Numbered from the stretch's first letter, positions 1 to 8,404 are shown. The stretch: 64,000 nt of DNA from Candidatus Omnitrophota bacterium (GCA_041650805.1 JBAZKM010000006.1:62001-126000), one strand, 5' to 3'. The notes: generated by a model from the letters alone, not told the origin. Program-made: numbers and translations.

Positions 1-1
1 A

Positions 2-607
2 ATTACTTTTATGTATGAAGAAATTAATAGATTTGCGCAAGATACCAGGTCTGACAATATTTTAGATGAGACTTTCGGGACTGATAAGTGGCGCGAGGTA
101 CGAAAAGAAACAGATCCGAATAAGCGCTGTTATTATCTTCACGATCTTTACAAAGGTCAATTACAGCATGAAGCTGGAATAAAGTTTGTTCGTTCATTTA
201 AGATGATTAATAGTATGAATAAACCAGATTACTTTCTTTTCTTTGGCACTAATGAAATTACAGGATTGAAGAAAATGAAGGAAGCAATGTGGAGAGTTGA
301 TGAAACGGGCTCATTTCAATTTTCAGATGCTACGTATGACCCTAATCAAGCCTTTTTGTTTGAGTTAGAACCAAATTATGTTAAGCTGAAAAATATTATC
401 GTAAAGAATTTTAAAGGTAAAACAGTTAGCGTGGAAGAGCTTGAGAATTTTATTCTCACAGAAACGCCTTTTACTCAGAATCATTATAAGCGAGCAATTT
501 TAGCAAAAATGGAAAAAACTGATCCTCCAGAAATTAAGGTTCAAAGTAAAGGCGCTAAAAGAAAAAAGGGGACATTCCCAGGTCAAACTACTATACAGTT
601 TATTTAG
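2..607 (+). CDS. tcmP: three-Cys-motif partner protein TcmP, C-terminal part (cut by left edge)
   Basis: The reading frame is open to the left edge, so the first ATG at position 11 is probably internal and the gene is partial. The 198 visible residues resemble the C-terminal half of TcmP proteins, which are usually about 350 residues and of unknown activity. Features seen include a segment reading DYFLFFGTNEITGLKKMK near residues 73-90 and a basic tail. The next gene, 12 bp downstream, encodes a Gp37/Gp68-like protein with three spaced cysteines, which is the partner that gives the family its name. The pairing supports the call more than the sequence alone. The function of the pair is not established; sporadic, island-bound distribution suggests a mobile or defence role, which is inference. 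Confidence 0.75.
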   Translation: MTFMYEEINRFAQDTRSDNILDETFGTDKWREVRKETDPNKRCYYLHDLYKGQLQHEAGIKFVRSFKMINSMNKPDYFLFFGTNEITGLKKMKEAMWRVDETGSFQFSDATYDPNQAFLFELEPNYVKLKNIIVKNFKGKTVSVEELENFILTETPFTQNHYKRAILAKMEKTDPPEIKVQSKGAKRKKGTFPGQTTIQFI

Positions 608-619
608 GTGAATTAAACA

Positions 620-1405
620 ATGCAAACCATAGACAGAAAAACATTGCTGTACAAAAGTGGCGTAGAATATGCCGACTTTTGCTTAAACCATGTGGAAGGG
701 TGTTCTCACGGCTGTAAATACCCCTGCTATGCGTACATGATGAAGAGACGCTGTGGCATTGTTAAAACATATGATGAATGGTGCAAGCCAAAACTAGTGG
801 CTAATGCATTAGAACTCTTGGATAAAGAGATACCTAAATATAAAGATACTATAAAATATGTCCATATGTGCTTTTCTACAGACCCATTTATGTATCAACA
901 GGAACGGGTATGTGATCTAAGTTTAAAAATAATAGATAAGCTTAACTTAAATGAAATCAGATGCACCGTATTGACCAAAGGTATTTTCCCAAGAGAAATT
1001 GCCAAAATAAATGGTTTTAGTAGAAATAATGAGTATGGCGTTACATTAGTTTCTTTGGATGAAAAATTCCGCCAGAGTTATGAACCGAATGCAGCTCCAT
1101 TTAGGAATAGGATTCAATCGCTCAAATATCTTCATGATAAAGGATATAAAACATGGGTAAGCATGGAGCCGTACCCAACGCCTAATTTTATTGAACAAGA
1201 TTTGAGAGAGATTTTAGATGCCGTATCATTTGTCGATAAAATTATATTCGGACGTATAAACTACAATGCCAAGGCGTCGGAGTTTAAACATACGAAGGAA
1301 TTCTATAATAACCTAGCCTGTTCAGTGGTAAAATTTTGTAAGCATCATAAAATTAATTATCATATCAAGCAAGGAACTCATACTGAAAATGAGAACCCAT
1401 TCTAA
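620..1405 (+). CDS. radical-SAM-like three-Cys protein (phage Gp37/Gp68 family)
   Basis: This 261-residue protein carries Cys28, Cys32 and Cys36 in the stretch EGCSHGCKYPCYAYMM, a C-x3-C-x3-C arrangement like that of phage Gp37/Gp68 proteins. These resemble radical SAM enzymes, whose usual motif is C-x3-C-x2-C. The rest has the alternating strand-helix look of a TIM-barrel (CFSTDPF, RCTVLTKG, YGVTLVSLD, TWVSMEPYP), as expected for the superfamily. It follows the TcmP gene by 12 bp and overlaps the next gene by 17 bp, so the three are probably translated together. An iron-sulfur cluster at the three cysteines is inferred. The substrate is unknown; nothing in the sequence indicates one. Confidence 0.75.
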   Translation: MQTIDRKTLLYKSGVEYADFCLNHVEGCSHGCKYPCYAYMMKRRCGIVKTYDEWCKPKLVANALELLDKEIPKYKDTIKYVHMCFSTDPFMYQQERVCDLSLKIIDKLNLNEIRCTVLTKGIFPREIAKINGFSRNNEYGVTLVSLDEKFRQSYEPNAAPFRNRIQSLKYLHDKGYKTWVSMEPYPTPNFIEQDLREILDAVSFVDKIIFGRINYNAKASEFKHTKEFYNNLACSVVKFCKHHKINYHIKQGTHTENENPF

Positions 1406-2972
1406 TCATATAAATATCTATAGACTCAAGCATGAGATATCTAAAATCCCAGGGATATCGCTCGCGAGTATTGAACAGTCATATGAGATAGAAAAAGAAG
1501 CAACCGTGAATGGTATAAAATATAGGTTATATATTCAGCGAAGTTTTCCGCATACACCAAAGTGGTGCAGATTTCTCGATCAATTAATTGACAAATCTAA
1601 GCCTAAAATTAGATCAAGCACTTCTAGTTTTATATTATTCGCAGAATATAATAGCAGGGCTTACGCTCTAACGGGCGGTTTTGGCCATACAAAAATAAAA
1701 GATCTTATTGATGAAGAGTTTGGGCTACATATGGCGCTTAGGTTAATAGACCCAAAATTGATAACTGGCATTTTCCAGAAATCGATGAAAGGCGATACGC
1801 GTCAAATTTATAGAGCTGTTATAGGCTACAAGCCGGAGCTAGATCTCGAGAATTTCAATAGAATTTTGAGGGCAGTTGAAGGTAAAACATCCGATAGATT
1901 TTTTGGCATGCGAGTTTCTGGGAGGGCATCCCTCTCTTTCAATTGTATGGTACCACTTTCTGAATTAAGCGTTTTATTTGATAAGTTAGAAGAGGTGTAT
2001 AAAAAAGACAGCCCAATTTATTTCCCAAAATCTTACGAACTGATTACAGACGATAAGCTTCTAAGTAAACTGGACAATATGTTAATTAAAGAGACCAATG
2101 ATTTTATGGCAGCCAGAGAAGATAGGGACAGGCTTTATATTGAATTAAAAGATATTAATTTGCAATTTAGAAGCACAAGATTTGAGCTTAAGGTGAAAAG
2201 GACTAAAAATGAATTCAAATATTTCAGTTTAGAAGATATTCGCGATGCCCTAGCCAAAAATCAAACGACGCATTTTAACAAATGCGATGATATGTTGCAC
2301 ATTAAAATTAGCGGATTTGATGAGTCAAATAATGTTGTATTTGAAGATGAGCCGTTGTTGAAAATGTTAGTGTTTGAAGTCGATCATAACAATAGATCCT
2401 ACTTTTTTATTGATAAAAAATGGTATCACATTTACCCAGATTTCAAGAACCATGTAGATTCAGACATTGCTCGTATTAGTGTGGATCGTCGTCTTATGCC
2501 TGCATGGGACGACAGTAAGTTAGGCGTGGGCAAGGGGGAAAGAGAATATAACATATATACAAGCGGATTGAAGGGATGGAACAACTTAGATAGGGATTGC
2601 GTGCGAATGACGGATGAAACCCCTATAGAGGTTTGCGATTTATACAATAAGATAAATCGTCAATTAATTCATGTTAAAAAAGTATGGGGATCAAAGACAA
2701 GTTATTTATTTGCTCAAGGTGCCGTGTCAGCGGAGGTGCTCTATCAGTCGCAGGAATTCAGGGATGCGTGCATAACAAAATGGCCCTCATTATTTGATCA
2801 TACGTTACCGCAAGGGCATAGAGTAGTCTATGCGATTGCTGATAATAAAACCCAAGACGCAAGTTTTCCCAGAAATTTAACTTTTTTTTCAAAAGTTAAT
2901 TTAATGCAAACAGTATCACGATTAGAGATACTAGGGTATGATGTTATTTTAGCATCGATACGGGTTGACTAA
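1389..2972 (+). CDS. DUF6119 / TIGR04141 sporadically distributed protein
   Basis: The 527-residue product matches the pattern I know for TIGR04141 (DUF6119) proteins. It has an N-terminal INIYRLK segment, then FILFAEYNSRAYALTGGFGHTKI around residues 80-103, then a long C-terminal part with RSYFFIDKKWYHIYPDF. These proteins occur patchily in bacteria, often in mobile or defence islands, and have no established activity. The ATG at 1389 overlaps the preceding gene by 17 bp, so translational coupling to the three-Cys protein is likely. No signal peptide or membrane segment is seen, so it should be cytoplasmic. Codon use is AT-rich like its neighbours and unlike the second half of the window. 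Confidence 0.8.
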   Translation: MRTHSNHINIYRLKHEISKIPGISLASIEQSYEIEKEATVNGIKYRLYIQRSFPHTPKWCRFLDQLIDKSKPKIRSSTSSFILFAEYNSRAYALTGGFGHTKIKDLIDEEFGLHMALRLIDPKLITGIFQKSMKGDTRQIYRAVIGYKPELDLENFNRILRAVEGKTSDRFFGMRVSGRASLSFNCMVPLSELSVLFDKLEEVYKKDSPIYFPKSYELITDDKLLSKLDNMLIKETNDFMAAREDRDRLYIELKDINLQFRSTRFELKVKRTKNEFKYFSLEDIRDALAKNQTTHFNKCDDMLHIKISGFDESNNVVFEDEPLLKMLVFEVDHNNRSYFFIDKKWYHIYPDFKNHVDSDIARISVDRRLMPAWDDSKLGVGKGEREYNIYTSGLKGWNNLDRDCVRMTDETPIEVCDLYNKINRQLIHVKKVWGSKTSYLFAQGAVSAEVLYQSQEFRDACITKWPSLFDHTLPQGHRVVYAIADNKTQDASFPRNLTFFSKVNLMQTVSRLEILGYDVILASIRVD

Positions 2973-3024
2973 ACGTTGTAACAGATAGATATATGTTAAA
3001 GAGTTCCGGCATAAGGAAGTAGCC

Positions 3025-3570
3025 ATGGTAAAACATATCGATCCTAATAAGATAAGGGTTGGGGATGTAATTCTTGTCGCGACCAAAACAAAAGTCACCA
3101 TTGAAACTCAGCAAAAGCTTGGTTACGGTGAAAGTAGCAAATGGACTCACGTTGCTGGCAGTATTGGTGCTTATGATTTAGTGGAAGGGCAAATTCCAAA
3201 AGCGAGAGTTTGTGATCTGCAGAAAGACTATGTCGAAGCTGGATTTGAAATAAGAGTTATGCGTAGGAGTTATGAAAATGATGGGGACCGCATAAAAGTT
3301 GCGCTATGGTGGGCTACCATGAATAATATTCCTTATGATTACCTTCAGTTATTATGGTTTCCAATAGCTGGGTACATCGGGAAAGCATTATTGACTATGA
3401 GGAATGTATTTAATGCAAAAAAACGACTGATCTGCTCTGAGTTAATAACCAACGGGTTTTATAAACAAGGCTATAATTTATTTAATAGACTAGCAGAAGG
3501 CGTTCTTCCAGCTGATTTCGACAATAATAAATTGTTTGATGAAATAACCGATATCTGGCTTAGCGAGTAA
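3025..3570 (+). CDS. YiiX-like permuted papain-fold (NlpC/P60 superfamily) hydrolase
   Basis: The 181-residue protein opens with IRVGDVILVATKTKV and has a histidine in KWTHVAG (about residue 48), an acidic residue in LVEGQIPKA, and a cysteine in LICSELITNGFY (about residue 138). The order His, Glu, then Cys is the hallmark of circularly permuted papain-like enzymes such as YiiX/YaeF, which act as amidases or peptidases or as lipid hydrolases. There is no signal peptide, so it should act in the cytoplasm or on an exported substrate by other means. The ATG has an AAGGAAG box at good spacing. It lies 52 bp after the DUF6119 gene in the same direction and may belong to the same transcript. Confidence 0.65.
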   Translation: MVKHIDPNKIRVGDVILVATKTKVTIETQQKLGYGESSKWTHVAGSIGAYDLVEGQIPKARVCDLQKDYVEAGFEIRVMRRSYENDGDRIKVALWWATMNNIPYDYLQLLWFPIAGYIGKALLTMRNVFNAKKRLICSELITNGFYKQGYNLFNRLAEGVLPADFDNNKLFDEITDIWLSE

Positions 3571-3624
3571 GTAATCCTATACAGCCTCTAAATACGGTGC
3601 TAGCTCCCAGGAGTGAAAATTAGA

Positions 3625-3660
3625 TTGACAAGATATACATGATATGTTATACAGTATACA
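3625..3660 (+). promoter_or_regulatory. sigma-70-type promoter with TATAC-rich repeats before the MerR-like gene
   Basis: TTGACA at 3625-3630 and TATACA at 3648-3653 are separated by 17 bases. The spacer and -10 region are made of overlapping TATAC/GATAT words, and similar words recur downstream of the gene at about 4110-4170. They could be binding sites for the MerR-like product at 3671; that is inference. Confidence 0.6.
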
Positions 3661-3670
3661 TGGTGAATGA

Positions 3671-4093
3671 ATGGCACTAATATTTGATAAGAGTGAATAT
3701 ACCCCTGCGCAACTTGCTAAAATCCTGAGCGAAGAATACGGCCATAAAGTTACAGCTGCCGTAATTCGCAAATGGGATAACGAGATTTTTGATGGGATCT
3801 CAAGCAGGACAAGGGGGGAGGCTGAGGCGCGATCTTATAGTGGCAGCGATATTCATTTCTTTAATGCAATTGCAGTATTAAGAAATTTGGGATATAGCGT
3901 CAATGACGTAAAGAATATTCTATTTCAAGTTGCTGCTTACGGAGCTAATAAAGACAGCAAAATGGCTAAACCGGACATAGTTATTGATACAGGCAAGCAA
4001 AGAATAGTTATAGAGATCAAAGGGCAGATGGAAAAGCAAAAGAAGGCTTTTAACGACCTTGAGAAGTATATTGAGATAGTAAAAAATAAATAG
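3671..4093 (+). CDS. MerR-like HTH regulator, phage type
   Basis: The 140-residue product begins with a winged-helix-like segment of MerR type. YTPAQLAKILSEEYGHKVTAAVIRKWDNE is followed by a second helix pair, SYSGSDIHFFNAIAVLRNLGYSVNDVKNIL, that resembles the MerR wing-helix region. The C-terminal 60 residues (IVIDTGKQRIVIEIKGQMEKQKKAFNDLEKYIEIV) form a short strand and a long charged helix suited to dimerisation. A strong promoter lies just upstream, and TATAC-rich repeats flank the gene on both sides, which suggests self-regulation. It opens the phage-derived block that ends with the terminase. No metal-binding cysteines are present, so it is not a metal sensor of the classic kind. Confidence 0.55.
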   Translation: MALIFDKSEYTPAQLAKILSEEYGHKVTAAVIRKWDNEIFDGISSRTRGEAEARSYSGSDIHFFNAIAVLRNLGYSVNDVKNILFQVAAYGANKDSKMAKPDIVIDTGKQRIVIEIKGQMEKQKKAFNDLEKYIEIVKNK

Positions 4094-4109
4094 GAATTTT
4101 TTTTGTCTA

Positions 4110-4172
4110 GTGGGTTATACGCTGTGTAACATGGTATGTATAAGGTATACCTATCTTATACTCACCATATAA
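4110..4172. promoter_or_regulatory. TATAC-rich inverted repeats upstream of the phage-derived block
   Basis: The gap after the MerR-like gene contains TATAAG and CTTATA arms flanking the palindrome GGTATACC, plus GTTATAC and GTAAC words. These resemble the words in the promoter before the MerR-like gene. A shared operator is the simplest reading. The -10 element for the downstream genes is probably inside, but I cannot pick one hexamer with confidence. Confidence 0.35.
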
Positions 4173-4203
4173 CAACAAAATCTAAAAAAAGGGGGTGATT
4201 CGA

Positions 4204-4377
4204 GTGGAGCCTATGATTAAGGTCGAATGCGTTGAGTGTAATAGCAGGTACTACGTTCTCGCTGGCGATAGAAATTTACTGTTGCCAGGGGATATTAAGC
4301 AGGGCGAGGCATTTCCGAATAGATGTCCGCTATGCAAGGAAGGCGCATATGCAGTGTTAGCAGAAGAAGCGAAGTAG
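4204..4377 (+). CDS. small zinc-ribbon protein
   Basis: This gene encodes about 57 residues with two CxxC knuckles, CVEC near the N-terminus and CPLC near residue 43, separated by about 29 residues. That is a typical zinc-ribbon layout of small phage-borne proteins. An in-frame GTG at 4195 lies inside the ribosome-binding site AGGGGGTGAT, so the GTG at 4204, five bases behind it, is the better start; ATG 4213 is another possibility. The gene heads the run that leads to the methyltransferase and terminase. Function is unknown; binding of zinc is inferred from the four cysteines. Confidence 0.55.
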   Translation: MEPMIKVECVECNSRYYVLAGDRNLLLPGDIKQGEAFPNRCPLCKEGAYAVLAEEAK

Positions 4378-4390
4378 CAGAGATTGATCG

Positions 4391-4416
4391 GCCCCGGGCG
4401 TCTATATTCCCGGGGC
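4391..4416 (+). other. perfect GC hairpin between the zinc-ribbon gene and the next gene
   Basis: GCCCCGGG at 4391-4398 pairs exactly with CCCGGGGC at 4409-4416 around a 10-base loop. No T-tract follows, so it is not an intrinsic terminator. It could protect or process the mRNA ahead of the ribosome-binding site at about 4435. Confidence 0.5.
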
Positions 4417-4445
4417 TGGTCAGCATAACATTAAAGGAGGTAGCA

Positions 4446-4775
4446 ATGTCACATTATTTCTTATGTGGATTGGAGTACAAGTGGGACTTGATTAGAGAAA
4501 CATCCTCTAGCCAAAAGTTTATTGTTGATGTTGGCGATTATTGGGGACTTAAAGCCACGTTCGATATCCATTACACAAAGCCTGAAATAGCGTATGTAAC
4601 CGTATGTCTTATCGGGCCAAAGGAGTATTTTACTGATGGGCTAAGCCATTGGTTGTTTGCTGATTTAGAAAAAATAATCGAAAAGCACGGTGACTATGGC
4701 GTCATAGATTATGCTCTCGTTTTCAGTGATCATTTGTGTAATGGAAATTACAGTATGGAGTCATTTTCAGCATAA
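4446..4775 (+). CDS. hypothetical protein of the phage-derived block
   Basis: The ATG at 4446 sits seven bases after a strong AAAGGAGG site, so I prefer it to an upstream in-frame start at 4323 that would overlap the zinc-ribbon gene. The 109-residue product (MSHYFLCGLEYKWDLIRE...) shows alternating strands and an aromatic-rich core, with no motif that I recognise. There is no signal peptide or membrane segment. It lies 13 bp before the methyltransferase gene, which has its own strong ribosome-binding site, and so is part of the same transcript. The family is unknown. Confidence 0.5.
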   Translation: MSHYFLCGLEYKWDLIRETSSSQKFIVDVGDYWGLKATFDIHYTKPEIAYVTVCLIGPKEYFTDGLSHWLFADLEKIIEKHGDYGVIDYALVFSDHLCNGNYSMESFSA

Positions 4776-4788
4776 AAAGGAGGACAAA

Positions 4789-6060
4789 ATGATAATAAGA
4801 AAAGTACCTGTGTCAGAGATCAATCCCGCTACTTACAATCCGCGCGTGGATCTCAAGCCGAGCGATCCAGAGTACCAAAAGCTTAAAAAAAGCATAGATA
4901 CTTTTGGATATATCGATCCGATTGTCTGGAATGAAAAGACAGGAAATTTGGTAGGGGGGCATCAAAGATTAAAAATTCTTATTGCATACGGCTTAAAGGA
5001 GATCGAGGCAAGCATAGTAAGCTTAGGTCTGGAGAAAGAGAAGTTGCTCAATCTCGCTTTAAACAAAGCATCCGGCCTATGGGATGAGGATAAACTTGCA
5101 GCGTTATTGGATGAGCTTATGAAGATGCCGGACTTGGATATTTCTATATCCGGTTTTGATTTGCCGGAAATCAGCCACTATATTGACCAGGCGCGTGATT
5201 TGGCAGATGACGATGACCTGGACTATCAGAAAGAGGCTGAGGCTATCATAACGCCTGAAACAAAAGAGGGGGAGCTGATTATTTTGGGTCCGCACAGGAT
5301 ATTATGTGGAGACTCAGCGAACCCGGAAGACCTAGCAAGGCTTATGAACGGTGAAAAGGCGGATATGGTCGATACAGACTATCCTTATAATGTGAACTAT
5401 GGCGGAGGGGATAAGCCTGATCCTAATACGCGTCCCAAAGACTCGCGGAAATGGCCTCAGATCTATGCTGATAACATGCCTCAGGCAGAATATGAGATAT
5501 GGATGAAGAAGGTGCTTACCAATATCAAGCACTGTGTAAGACCAGGGGCTGCGTTTTACATTTGGCAGGGATTACGCCAAATACCACCATTATGCCAAAG
5601 TCTAATTGACCTAAACTTTCACGTTTCGTGCATCATCTGCTGGTTGAAGGAGTCGCCGGCAATCACATATGCAGATTACTGCTACAGGACGGAACAGTGT
5701 TTGTACGGATGGCTTGAGGGAGCGCCTCACTATTGGGCAGGTAAGCCTGCCGAAAGCAATGTCTGGGAGGTGCATAGAGACTCAACTAAGGCTTATAGCC
5801 ATCCTACGCAAAAACCTGTGCAGTTAGGTCAGCACGCCATCAGAAATAGCTCCAAGATTAACGATATTGTCTTGGATGTATTTCTCGGAGGCGGAGGGAT
5901 CCTTTTGGCAGCGGAAAGCCTTGGCAGGCGCTGTTACGGCTGCGATAGAGATGCACGCTACATTGACGTCTGCGTAAAAAGGTATGGAAACCTAGTAAAC
6001 ATCGATAAGCTTTCACCTGAAATCCGTGAACGCTACTTTTCTAAGGAGGTTACAAAATGA
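4789..6060 (+). CDS. ParB-N-domain DNA methyltransferase (N4/N6 type) with variant motif IV
   Basis: The start at 4789 follows AAAAGGAGGACAAA; the longer in-frame start at 4711 would run through the previous gene. Residues 1-110 form a ParB/Srx-like domain (VSEINPATYNPR, GGHQRLKILIAYG). Residues 175-420 form a beta-class methyltransferase with motif IV ahead of motif I. Motif IV reads TDYPYNVNYGG at residues 196-206, where almost all relatives have DPPY; the proline at the second position is a tyrosine. Motif I is DVFLGGGGILLAAE near residue 370, and HPTQKPVQL precedes it. This architecture is common in phages and integrated elements. It probably modifies phage or element DNA; no cognate restriction enzyme is adjacent. 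Confidence 0.85.
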   Translation: MIIRKVPVSEINPATYNPRVDLKPSDPEYQKLKKSIDTFGYIDPIVWNEKTGNLVGGHQRLKILIAYGLKEIEASIVSLGLEKEKLLNLALNKASGLWDEDKLAALLDELMKMPDLDISISGFDLPEISHYIDQARDLADDDDLDYQKEAEAIITPETKEGELIILGPHRILCGDSANPEDLARLMNGEKADMVDTDYPYNVNYGGGDKPDPNTRPKDSRKWPQIYADNMPQAEYEIWMKKVLTNIKHCVRPGAAFYIWQGLRQIPPLCQSLIDLNFHVSCIICWLKESPAITYADYCYRTEQCLYGWLEGAPHYWAGKPAESNVWEVHRDSTKAYSHPTQKPVQLGQHAIRNSSKINDIVLDVFLGGGGILLAAESLGRRCYGCDRDARYIDVCVKRYGNLVNIDKLSPEIRERYFSKEVTK

Positions 6061-6743
6061 CTTCAGAAACCGTAAATCAAAATCCTGATGAGCAGCCAAT
6101 ACTGGCGCTTATTCAACGCATTAAGGACGGTCTCTTTGATCCGAAGTTTCTTGCTAAGGATCAAAGAATTCAGTGTGTTGAGGTCTTGTCGGGCGAAGCA
6201 ATGACAGAAGCTGTTATCGCGCAGTACCTAAAGGTCAGTATAAAAACGGTTACTCGAGATATCCAGGCTATCAGAGAACGGAACGCTCTGACACCGAATG
6301 TTAATTTTGCGAAGCAGATTATTGGTGAGCTTGTTCACAAGGCGCGTTTACATCATGGACATCTCATGCGCCTTGCACGCAATAAAGAAACTTCAGCTGT
6401 AGCGAAGGTTCAGGCCGAGTTTTCCGCTTGGAGGGTCCTAAACGAAATGATCGAGCGACTGCAAACATTAGGTTATCTTCCGCAGCGTCCTACGGAAATC
6501 ACCGGAGATCTATACCATCATCTTTCTGATGATTCTGAGAAGTCTATTGAGGAAATCAAAAAGATGATAATTGAGATTGAGGTGGTAAGTAAGGAAGCCG
6601 GTCAAGCGTCTCCAGAGGTAGAAGAGGAGCTTAAGCGCCTCAAGGATAAGATTGAGAAAGCAGAGATTATACAGCAGGTAAATAAATTATCTCAAAAGCA
6701 GCAGGAACCCAAACAAGACAAGGAGAATCAAAATGACAAATAA
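6057..6743 (+). CDS. HTH protein, probable small terminase-like partner
   Basis: The 228-residue product overlaps the methyltransferase by 4 bp (ATGA) and the terminase by 11 bp. Residues 45-80 (RIQCVEVLSGEAMTEAVIAQYLKVSIKTVTRDIQAIRER) form a clear helix-turn-helix. The last 70 residues are strongly charged and predicted to be a coiled coil. Its position directly before the large terminase, an N-terminal HTH and a helical C-terminus fit a small terminase that recognises packaging-site DNA. I do not recognise a specific family, so this role is inference from context. It could instead be a regulator of the block. Confidence 0.5.
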   Translation: MTSETVNQNPDEQPILALIQRIKDGLFDPKFLAKDQRIQCVEVLSGEAMTEAVIAQYLKVSIKTVTRDIQAIRERNALTPNVNFAKQIIGELVHKARLHHGHLMRLARNKETSAVAKVQAEFSAWRVLNEMIERLQTLGYLPQRPTEITGDLYHHLSDDSEKSIEEIKKMIIEIEVVSKEAGQASPEVEEELKRLKDKIEKAEIIQQVNKLSQKQQEPKQDKENQNDK

Positions 6744-8358
6744 TCTATTTAATGATACATATTCTGTGATGCGTAAGGCAGGGGAGAAATCTATATATGC
6801 TTTTGCTAAGTATTTCATGCCGGAACATTTAAAGTACCCACCTTCCCGGGCCCACCATGAGATATATGACTTGCTTCAGGAAATTACTCAGAAGCGTAAC
6901 TGTAAGCTCGCCATAGCAGCGCCTAGAGATTTTGGTAAGTCGACTCTAATTACCCTCATCTATGTAATTTACACTATCTGCTATGCAAAAGAAAAGTTTA
7001 TCGTGATATTAAGCAATACCTCATCGCAGGCAAAGCAGATTCTTGAGAACATCAGAAAGGAGCTAACCGAGAATGAGCGCTTGAAGGCTGCTTTTCCTAA
7101 TATATTCGAGGCAGATGGCAGGCCTAAGCCACCGCGCTGGAGACAGGATGATATTATCACCAGAAATGGAGTTGAAATATTAGCTTTAGGTAGTGGCCAG
7201 CAGATCAGAGGAAGAAGATATGGCTCTGCCAGGCCTACGCTTATTGTCGCTGATGACGTGGAAAGCCCTGAGAATACATTCTCATCTGAATCAAGAGACA
7301 AGCTAAAGGATTGGTTTAGTAAGTCGGTATTGCGAGCAGGCTCGGAATCAACCAATATCCTATATATAGGTAATTTGTACCACCCATACTGCCTTTTGAG
7401 CGAATATGTTAACCCCGAACTAAACCCGGGGTGGGTAAGTAAGGTTTATAAGGCACTTATTGCCTGGCCTACTCGCATAGATCTCTGGGAGAAGTGGCGT
7501 AATATCTATAACAACCGTGAGAAGGTCGACAATATAAGCGGTATAGAGGCAGCGCTAAAGTATTATCAGGCTAATACGCAGGCTATGGATGAAGGAGCTG
7601 TGCTTCTTTGGCCTGAGCGTCACTCGCTGCATAATCTCATGATTGCACGTGAGGAGAACGAGATTTCCTTCATGAGCGAGCTAATGAACAGCCCACTTGA
7701 CTCGAAGCTATGTATCTTTAATGCCGATGATCTTCACTATTGGGACGGCATATACCATAGCGTTGAGAATCTACTACATGCTTTGGGTGATAATGCGGAA
7801 TTTTATGGAGCGTGCGATCCGTCTCTAGGGGGTCAAAACTTTAAAGGTGATTACTCGGCAATTGTTATTGTGGTTCGAGACAAACGAGATGGTATTTTGT
7901 ACGTTATCGAAGCGGATATCAAGCGCCGGACTCCAACCGAGACAATAGATGACATCCTGGCCTATTGCCAGCGTTATAAATTCGTACGTTTCGCAGTTGA
8001 AATAAATCAGTTTCAGAAGATGTTGTATGACCAGCTCGTTGAGAGCGCAAGAAAGCAGAGCAAGTATGCACCATTTGAGCAAGTGACTAACACAAGCGAC
8101 AAGGTAAAGCGCATACAAGCGTTGCAGCCGTTAGTGAAGAATGGTACGATCAAATTCGCTAAGTTCTTAAGGCTTTTGCTTGAGCAGATGAGATACTTTC
8201 CAAAAGGAAAGTATGATGACGGATTAGATGCGCTTGAGATGGCCGTACAGGTAGCTGCGGAGAAACCAAGGACGATAACTATGACAATAGTTGGAGGTGA
8301 CAGAGACGATTGGTATGGCGACTACCATAGAAATCTTGGGTGGCCAAAAATATTCTAA
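6733..8358 (+). CDS. phage large terminase (TerL)
   Basis: The 541-residue protein has the two-domain plan of TerL. The packaging ATPase has Walker A at residues 63-71 (APRDFGKST), a coupling region LSNTSSQAKQILENIRKEL, and Walker B in PTLIVADDVE. The RNase-H-like nuclease has ACDPSLGG, GDYSAIVIV, FAVEINQFQK and the acidic DDGLDALEMAV near the C-terminus. All expected catalytic aspartates appear to be present, so the enzyme looks intact. In a normal phage, portal, protease and capsid genes follow. Here the next genes are unrelated, so the terminase is an orphan in this window. It may be a prophage remnant, a satellite, or a terminase co-opted by an island. Confidence 0.85.
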   Translation: MTNNLFNDTYSVMRKAGEKSIYAFAKYFMPEHLKYPPSRAHHEIYDLLQEITQKRNCKLAIAAPRDFGKSTLITLIYVIYTICYAKEKFIVILSNTSSQAKQILENIRKELTENERLKAAFPNIFEADGRPKPPRWRQDDIITRNGVEILALGSGQQIRGRRYGSARPTLIVADDVESPENTFSSESRDKLKDWFSKSVLRAGSESTNILYIGNLYHPYCLLSEYVNPELNPGWVSKVYKALIAWPTRIDLWEKWRNIYNNREKVDNISGIEAALKYYQANTQAMDEGAVLLWPERHSLHNLMIAREENEISFMSELMNSPLDSKLCIFNADDLHYWDGIYHSVENLLHALGDNAEFYGACDPSLGGQNFKGDYSAIVIVVRDKRDGILYVIEADIKRRTPTETIDDILAYCQRYKFVRFAVEINQFQKMLYDQLVESARKQSKYAPFEQVTNTSDKVKRIQALQPLVKNGTIKFAKFLRLLLEQMRYFPKGKYDDGLDALEMAVQVAAEKPRTITMTIVGGDRDDWYGDYHRNLGWPKIF

Positions 8359-8371
8359 GCCACGAAAAATA

Positions 8372-8399
8372 TTGACAAATGATACAAGCGTGGTATACT
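8372..8399 (+). promoter_or_regulatory. strong extended -10 promoter for the small leader RNA
   Basis: TTGACA at 8372-8377 and TATACT at 8394-8399 are spaced by 16 bases, and the -10 is preceded by TGG, giving an extended -10. It lies just after the terminase stop codon and faces the structured RNA at about 8405-8502. Confidence 0.75.
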
Positions 8400-8404
8400 T
8401 ATAT

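Noticed and set aside
4711..4788. Longer start for the ParB-N methyltransferase
   Set aside because: The extension overlaps the preceding gene in another frame and lacks a ribosome-binding site; ATG 4789 has a strong one.
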